A stretch of DNA of 26,125 bases from Gemmatimonadota bacterium (lineage in GTDB: Bacteria; Latescibacterota; UBA2968). The stretch is from positions 1-26,125 of the forward strand of contig PAXL01000074.1 in assembly GCA_002714465.1 (NCBI GenBank), in the 5' to 3' direction. Under the pieces are notes generated by a model. The model saw only the letters and a program-made list of their open reading frames with translations, did no database searches and was not told the DNA's origin. Numbering within the stretch: position 1 is the stretch's first letter; each line of letters starts with the position of its first letter. The position numbers and the translations under genes are program-made. Of this stretch, positions 22,546-26,125 are shown one piece after another.

Positions 22546-23655
22546 TTACGCCCTTCGACCCAGAATATCCACGATACGCTCGCTGGTCCGCCCGTCCCAG
22601 AACTCCGGAATCCGTCCCGACTTGTAGCGGCCATCCAGGACTTCGCGAGTCTTCTCCTCAACAAGGTCCGCATCAAGATCGACGATCGTCGCAGTTCCTT
22701 CGTTGACAGTCACGGGCCGCTCCGTGTTGGGTCGCATCGTAAGGCACGGTTTGCCGAGCACGGTGGACTCCTCCTGCAAACCGGCCGAATCGGTTACGAC
22801 AAGCGTAGATCCCTTCTGAAGAGAGAGGCTCTCCGTATATCCGACCGGCTCGAGAATTCGGACATTCTCGAGGGATGCGACACGCTGGGTCAGCCCGAAA
22901 TGCTCGATCCGGTTGCGTGTCCGTGGGTGCAACGGGAGGACGACGGGAATGAGTCGCTGAACTCGTTCAAGACAGTCGACGCATCTAGTCAGCCTCTTCA
23001 GCTCGTCGACGTTGCCGGGCCGGTGCAGTGTGCTGTAGGCAAAAGGACCGTCTACACCGAGCGATTCCAAGACCGCATTCGGGTCAAGCTTTGACTCTGC
23101 ACTCTTCAGGCTGTCGACCATAATGTTGCCGACAAAATGGATCCGCTCTTCGGAGACCCCTTCACCTCTTAGGTTTTCGTCCGCGTCCGGTGACGGCGTA
23201 AAGAGCAGATCGGAGACAGCATCAGTCAGGATCCTGTTCACTTCCTCGGGCATCAGCTTATCCCGAGAGCGCAGCCCCGCTTCCACATGGGCCACCGGCA
23301 CGTGGAGCTTGGCAGCAGCGAGCGCGCAGGCAAGCGTGCCGTTCACATCACCGAAAACAACCACCAGATCGGGTTGATCCTCGACCAGAACTTGCTCGAA
23401 GGCGATCATCGTCTTTCCGGTTACTTCAGCCTGCGAGCCTGAACCGATCGACAGATGATGGGCAGGTTCCGGGATCCCCAAGTCAGCGAAAAACACATCC
23501 GACATATTGACGTCATAGTGCTGACCCGTGTGGACAAGGATCGGATCGAAACGATCAGAGTCCCAGGACATTAGGTTCAGCAAGGGCGCCACCTTGGGGA
23601 AGTTCGGCCTCGCACTGACCACTAAGGCAATTCTCAGCTTCTTGGAGATATTCAC
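22546..23655 (-). CDS. wecB: Non-hydrolysing UDP-N-acetylglucosamine 2-epimerase
   Basis: WecB interconverts UDP-GlcNAc and UDP-ManNAc for cell-surface polysaccharide synthesis in the cytoplasm. The 369-residue protein shows SARPNFPKVAPLL, HTGQHYDVNMSDVFFADL, HVEAGLRSRDKLMPEEVNR, the STLHRPGNVD and LPLHPRTRN stretches, and the UDP-binding TDSAGLQEESTVLGKPCL with NTERPVTVNEGT. All key regions and the length are normal. The GTG start has GAGAG immediately upstream, so the exact start is a little uncertain. The cytochrome gene follows after 64 bases on the same strand and may share its transcript. Its metabolic partner (ManNAc dehydrogenase or similar) is not in the window. Confidence 0.92.
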   Translation of the reverse strand: MNISKKLRIALVVSARPNFPKVAPLLNLMSWDSDRFDPILVHTGQHYDVNMSDVFFADLGIPEPAHHLSIGSGSQAEVTGKTMIAFEQVLVEDQPDLVVVFGDVNGTLACALAAAKLHVPVAHVEAGLRSRDKLMPEEVNRILTDAVSDLLFTPSPDADENLRGEGVSEERIHFVGNIMVDSLKSAESKLDPNAVLESLGVDGPFAYSTLHRPGNVDELKRLTRCVDCLERVQRLIPVVLPLHPRTRNRIEHFGLTQRVASLENVRILEPVGYTESLSLQKGSTLVVTDSAGLQEESTVLGKPCLTMRPNTERPVTVNEGTATIVDLDADLVEEKTREVLDGRYKSGRIPEFWDGRTSERIVDILGRRA

Positions 23656-23688
23656 CTCTCAGACTAAGAAGGATCGGCCATCGATGTT

Positions 23689-23880
23689 CTAAGAGGGATC
23701 CAGTCCCATCTTGTCGTTGGCCGTCGGGAAGGCATCGACCATCTCCATTCGTCCCGAGTCATTGAGTTCGTCCACAGAAAGAAGGAGGCACAGCTAAGTG
23801 TGTGTTCCCCACACATTGCTGTGCTCGAAAAGGACCGCCTTGTTGAGCCCGCCTTTGAGAGGCGTAAACCCTTTAGGGCA
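23689..23880 (-). pseudogene. Unrecognised gene remnant upstream of wecB
   Basis: On the minus strand the frame reads GLNKAVLFEHSNVWGTHT, an in-frame stop (23796-23794), then SVDELNDSGRMEMVDAFP and TANDKMGLDPS with a stop at 23691. The composition after the internal stop looks like a true protein C-terminus, so this is probably the end of a broken gene that once preceded wecB. I do not recognise it. The adjoining stretch 23881-24080 has no gene; its minus strand reads smoothly for only short runs (CEVLVPKLVPRCS), as dispersed intergenic repeats often do. Confidence 0.35.
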
Positions 23881-24080
23881 TCGCCACAATATCAGGCACC
23901 GTCTCGAAGGCTCCGACGCTGAACAGCTCCTCGAGCAGCGAGGCACAAGTTTAGGAACTAGGACTTCGCAAACGAGTCGCTGAAGGAGCGCGTAGGCACC
24001 CCATCAAGCCCAAGGAAACGGCCCGAGTCGGGTATTTACGTCCGCGAGAAAACAGCATCAGGCGATTAGGAGCAGCATAG

Positions 24081-24129
24081 AAAAAGCCCTCAACCCGGGA
24101 TGGGGAATCCCCGTCTCGAGCCAAGGGCT
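24081..24129 (-). terminator. Terminator of the tRNA operon
   Basis: On the minus strand AGCCCT (24129-24124) pairs with AGGGCT (24090-24085), with an inner GGGG-ATT-CCCC hairpin, and is followed by TTTTTC. It lies eight bases after the CCA end of tRNA-His. Confidence 0.75.
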
Positions 24130-24136
24130 GAGAAGC

Positions 24137-24214
24137 TGGGGTGGATGAAGGGAGTCGAACCCTCGACCTCCTGAACCACAATCAGGCGCTCTAACCAACT
24201 GAGCTACACCCACC
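24137..24214 (-). tRNA. tRNA-His (GTG), CCA end encoded
   Basis: The minus strand folds into a full cloverleaf: acceptor GTGGGTG/CATCCAC with one G-T pair, anticodon arm CCTGA-TTGTGGT-TCAGG with anticodon GTG, and T arm with GGTTCGACTCC. The extra 5' G at 24214 opposite discriminator C at 24140 is the histidine identity pair. CCA is encoded at 24139-24137. It is the second gene of the tRNA operon. Confidence 0.95.
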
Positions 24215-24268
24215 ACATCTTTCATCTTTTTAGGACGGCAAGTCATCCAGAACCGCCCCGGAAGAGTG

Positions 24269-24342
24269 TACTCCCGGCAGGGCTCGAACCTGCGACCTAC
24301 TGCTTAGAAGGCAGTTGCTCTATCCAGCTGAGCTACGGGAGC
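24269..24342 (-). tRNA. tRNA-Arg (TCT)
   Basis: The minus strand folds into a cloverleaf: acceptor GCTCCCG/CGGGAGT (one mismatch-type closing G-T), D arm with AGCTCAGCTGGATAGAGC, anticodon arm ACTGC-CTTCTAA-GCAGT with anticodon TCT, T arm GCAGGTTCGAGCCCTGC, and discriminator A at 24269. CCA is not encoded, unlike the neighbouring tRNA-His. Such tRNA-Arg genes are common integration targets. Confidence 0.95.
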
Positions 24343-24364
24343 ATGTTTCCATTGCCGGCCGCTA

Positions 24365-24393
24365 AGAATAGAAGATCCCGGCATTTCTGTCAA
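24365..24393 (-). promoter_or_regulatory. Promoter of the tRNA-Arg/tRNA-His operon
   Basis: On the minus strand a perfect TTGACA (24393-24388), a 17-base spacer and TATTCT (24370-24365) place the transcript start about 15 bases before tRNA-Arg. Confidence 0.8.
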
Positions 24394-24419
24394 GCGAAAA
24401 GCCCGTTAAACCCGCATAC

Positions 24420-24540
24420 CTAAAGCGTTTTTTCCGCATATGGACAGTCTGGAAAAAGTGGACAAGTTGGACAATCTGAAGACCGTGCCGTGCAGATCTG
24501 CTTGCCAAGGAGCCATACCTGTGGAGAAAGCAGTTGCTCA
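24420..24540 (-). pseudogene. Endonuclease III C-terminal fragment (nth relic)
   Basis: The minus-strand frame ends LLGKQICTARSSDCPTCP then LFPDCPYAEKTL and a TAG stop at 24422. The four cysteines have the spacing C-x6-C-x2-C-x5-C, the iron-sulphur loop at the C-terminus of endonuclease III, a base-excision DNA glycosylase/lyase. MutY has the same loop but continues for about 130 residues, so Nth fits better. Only about 40 residues remain: upstream of about 24540 the frame turns into sequence opposite to an integrase fragment, so the catalytic helix-hairpin-helix part is missing. The gene is truncated, not merely cut by the window. Confidence 0.65.
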
Positions 24541-24546
24541 CTGAGA

Positions 24547-24820
24547 GTCCCATTCGAACAGTTATTGGCAGAGAAAGATCTGTTCTGCACACCCAAAACG
24601 GTGGCGGGATACCGCAGCTCTATCGGCAACTTTGTCGACTATGCCAAGGTGCTCGAGAGTTCATACCAGACTCGTACTGCAATTATAGACTATTTGCGCG
24701 GAAAGCGAGAAAACGTCTCAGACTACAGCATACAAACCTTACTGGCGAGTACTAAGAACATTTAGCCACTGGTTGGCCCTGGAGGGAGTGATGGGGAACC
24801 CATTTCTCTTTGACCATTAA
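24547..24820 (+). pseudogene. Frameshifted N-terminal (SAM-like) domain of a tyrosine recombinase/integrase
   Basis: The plus strand reads VPFEQLLAEKDLFCTPKTVA, GYRSSIGNFVDYAKVLESS, TAIIDYLRGKRENVSDYSIQT and then, one base out of frame, YWRVLRTFSHWLALEGVMGN and PFLFDH before a stop. This is the core-binding domain of phage-type integrases and XerC/D (…T…Y…L..F…yl…T….LR.F..WL..EG…NP). The shift falls at the TT of 24739-24740. No catalytic R-H-R-Y domain follows. It is a dead remnant lying 200 bases from tRNA-Arg, on its 5' side, and abuts the nth fragment on the opposite strand. Confidence 0.6.
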
Positions 24821-24839
24821 AGCGCCTCAAATGTCATTA

Positions 24840-24909
24840 GACCCTACTCAAAAGCCCCGATTTCTCAGGGCACCGAATTTAGGTATCGGAGGTGGGGCCC
24901 TATTGGGTC
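24840..24909 (+). repeat. Nested imperfect inverted repeats between the integrase relic and the VOC gene
   Basis: Three complementary pairs are nested: GACCC/GGGTC (24840-24844, 24905-24909), GCCCC/GGGGC (24854-24858, 24894-24898) and CCGA/TCGG (24873-24876, 24886-24889). The transcript could fold into a 70-base branched hairpin about 70 bases before the VOC start. The rest of 24821-24980 shows only a TATAAC (24942-24947) without a good -35. Each helix is short, so chance is possible. Confidence 0.3.
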
Positions 24910-24980
24910 GTGATGTGAATGTCCTTGTTAAGGGCTAGTGATATAACGCCACGTATTAAACATTATCGAGGGGATACAAC

Positions 24981-25364
24981 ATGTCAGACAAGCCCACATT
25001 CCGCTCCGCCAGCCCTTACCAGAACGACATCCTCGCCTTGCCTGTCACCGATCTCGACACGGCCTCTGTGTACTACAGCACCCACTTTGGACTGACCGAA
25101 ACCGAGCGCCGCGACAATCCTCCCACCGTCACCATGGAGCGAGACGGCACCCAGATCGGCTTCGCAATCACCGGCGGAGATGCCAGCCAGGACGGCGCCG
25201 CCATCCAGGTCACCAACATCCAGGCCCTCAAGGACGAGTTCGAATCCAACGGCGTTGAGATCGGCAACTGGCGCATCGACGAACGCGACGGCAAACGCTA
25301 TCAAGTCTTCTTTGTCGTCGCCCCCGACGCTCTCTGCTACTACTTTCACGAGCCCTTGAAGTAA
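24981..25364 (+). CDS. VOC (glyoxalase/bleomycin-resistance fold) family protein
   Basis: The 127-residue protein shows the paired beta-alpha-beta-beta-beta modules of the VOC superfamily: ILALPVTDLDTASVYYSTHFGL with TVTMERDGTQIGFAI, then AAIQVTNIQALKDEFESNGV with VFFVVAPDALCYYFHEP. Glu/His-type metal ligands are not obvious at all usual positions (the FHEP near the end could supply one), so enzymatic activity is uncertain. GAGGGG about eight bases before the ATG gives a good ribosome site. It stands alone on this strand. Confidence 0.85.
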   Translation: MSDKPTFRSASPYQNDILALPVTDLDTASVYYSTHFGLTETERRDNPPTVTMERDGTQIGFAITGGDASQDGAAIQVTNIQALKDEFESNGVEIGNWRIDERDGKRYQVFFVVAPDALCYYFHEPLK

Positions 25365-25406
25365 ACTCGCTGATTACGTCTGGATGGGGGTCTTGAGGCG
25401 TTCCGG

Positions 25407-25532
25407 ATGCCCCTCACGTCGGCAACCGCGGTATCCGGGGACAACGAGCTTGGTCTGACTCTGGTCAAGGGCGATGCGACGAGTGGAGTAATTCTAATGA
25501 ATGAGGCAGATGTTTATGTGAAGGTCGAGTAG
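25407..25532 (+). pseudogene. Short coding-like frame after the VOC gene, possible gene remnant
   Basis: The frame reads (RLDGGLEAFR)MPLTSATAVSGDNELGLTL and VKGDATSGVILMNEADVYVKVE before a TAG. It stays open upstream to about 25372 without a start codon and looks like the C-terminus of a beta-rich protein. There is no ribosome site. The stretch 25533-25626 is G/C-rich with the small palindrome CCGG-TGGTT-CCGG (25608-25620 region) and no gene. Confidence 0.25.
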
Positions 25533-25626
25533 GGTAGGTGGGCGGGCTTGCCGGGCCGAAGCCTTGGCGACCCTGTCCGCCTTAGCCTGCCAGGCGTAGG
25601 TGGAAGGCCGGTGGTTCCGGTTTCCC

Positions 25627-25956
25627 CTACTCGTCGAGCTCGTCCTTATACCTCCCGAATGCGAACGCCATATCCATCTCCTCCATGACCGTCTTCCCGC
25701 TCTCGTCGGTGATCATCATGGTCGCCATGTATTCCAGCCACCGATCGGCGACCTCGCCGGTGTGGCTCCGGGTGAAGTGCTCTTCTGTCGGCGCGGTCAT
25801 GTAGAGATACAGGCGTTCCTCGTGATGGTGGATGACCATGTTGACGTCGTTTTCGGTCATCGCTTGTGCCAGCTCCGGCCACAGCTCGTCGTGTGCCTTC
25901 TTGTATTCCGCGTACTTTCCTGGCTTGAGCTGATACGTCAGTGCCATCGACCACAT
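25627..25956 (-). CDS. L-rhamnose mutarotase-like protein
   Basis: RhaM interconverts the alpha and beta forms of L-rhamnose. The protein has the family pattern KPGKYAEYKKAHDELWPEL, with the histidine and Glu/Trp-Pro-Glu of the active site, then MVIHHHEERLYLYMTAP and the dimer-contact VADRWLEYMATMMITDES. ATG at 25956 is chosen: GGAGG lies four bases upstream and the distance to KPGKY matches E. coli RhaM. Five extra codons are open upstream. Sequence drift from E. coli RhaM is marked, so the true sugar could differ. The next gene upstream on this strand is 44 bases away and is probably in the same operon. Confidence 0.8.
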   Translation of the reverse strand: MWSMALTYQLKPGKYAEYKKAHDELWPELAQAMTENDVNMVIHHHEERLYLYMTAPTEEHFTRSHTGEVADRWLEYMATMMITDESGKTVMEEMDMAFAFGRYKDELDE

Positions 25957-26000
25957 ACGCCCTCCAGTCATTGATGCGTCATTTCGGACATCGACAGGTC

Positions 26001-26125
26001 CTACGGGTTCTCATCCAGCCCTCGGCGTGTCGCCGCGGCAACAGCCTCGAACCGCTCCCACGCGATCTCCATCGCCCGCGTTCGCATTTGCCGTGCTCGT
26101 TCGTGATTCCCGTGCACCTCCAACA
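26001..26125 (-). CDS. C-terminal end of an unidentified gene (5' end outside window)
   Basis: The minus-strand frame enters from beyond the window and ends LEVHGNHERARQMRTRAMEI and AWERFEAVAAATRRGLDENP at a TAG (26003-26001). It is a single amphipathic helix region, rich in Ala, Arg and Glu, with protein-like composition. Too little is visible to name it. Its position just upstream of the rhamnose-mutarotase-like gene suggests a sugar-metabolism enzyme, which is inference only. Confidence 0.5.
   Translation of the reverse strand, partial: LEVHGNHERARQMRTRAMEIAWERFEAVAAATRRGLDENP

Noticed and set aside
22482..22676. N-terminal extension of the cytochrome reading frame
   Set aside because: It overlaps wecB, while an ideal ribosome site and signal peptide mark the start at 22481.
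24441..24476. Apparent 9-base tandem repeat (TGGACAGTC, TGGAAAAAG, TGGACAAGT, TGGACAATC)
   Set aside because: It is explained on the other strand by repeated Cys-Pro codons (TGTCCA) of the endonuclease III iron-sulphur loop.
1..26125. CRISPR array, toxin-antitoxin pair or complete insertion sequence
   Set aside because: No regularly spaced repeats with unique spacers, no recognisable toxin or antitoxin pair and no transposase with terminal inverted repeats were seen.

Overview
The window is about 26 kb of densely packed bacterial chromosome with moderately high GC. The BamD and CpoB-like lipoproteins and the secretin indicate a Gram-negative (diderm) cell. Phytanoyl-CoA dioxygenase, Dabb, VOC, amidase and rhamnose-mutarotase genes next to a class II ribonucleotide reductase relic resemble uncultured environmental lineages (Latescibacterota, Gemmatimonadota or Planctomycete-like). 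That taxonomic guess is weak and rests on gene content only.

Layout. (1) 1-1193: the end of a family 2 glycosyltransferase converges on a minus-strand pair, a two-helix membrane protein and zapA. (2) 1401-4410: a lone hypothetical gene with a strong terminator faces the minus-strand operon cpoB-like > bamD > nadD > small TTG-start gene, which has a good promoter at 4519-4547. (3) 4604-7975: a methyltransferase and a ribokinase overlap by one base. A short acidic protein follows under its own promoter and terminator, then a membrane-anchored zinc-ribbon microprotein overlapping a secreted proline-rich protein. (4) 8371-14107: a consensus-like promoter drives a compact three-gene set: a 12-helix nucleotide-transporter-like protein with a HEAT-repeat tail, a stand-alone cyclic-nucleotide-binding domain, and a secretin with a long unfamiliar C-terminus. 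(5) 14580-17876 (minus): a soluble histidine kinase with a predicted winged-helix N-terminus, an 84-codon ORF, a receiver protein ending in a histidine-containing helical region without an ATPase domain, and a HEAT-like protein, closed by a terminator.

(6) 18109-21591 (plus): nrdR behind a promoter and a paired NrdR-box-like repeat, then an 89-codon fragment of a class II ribonucleotide reductase tail joined by TGATG to an amidase, a phytanoyl-CoA dioxygenase and a Dabb protein. (7) 21830-23655 (minus): wecB-like epimerase and an internally duplicated tetraheme cytochrome c. (8) 23656-24980: gene debris around a tRNA-Arg/tRNA-His operon. Here an endonuclease III C-terminus (minus) abuts a frameshifted integrase N-terminal domain (plus), which looks like a scar of a past integration or deletion. 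(9) 24981-26125: a VOC protein, a short coding relic, a rhamnose-mutarotase-like gene and a partial gene.

The most unusual items are the transporter-HEAT/cNMP/secretin cassette, the kinase cluster containing a receiver protein without an ATPase domain, the decayed reductase tail still coupled to an amidase, and the nth/integrase junction beside the tRNAs. No CRISPR array, complete insertion sequence or rRNA was seen.
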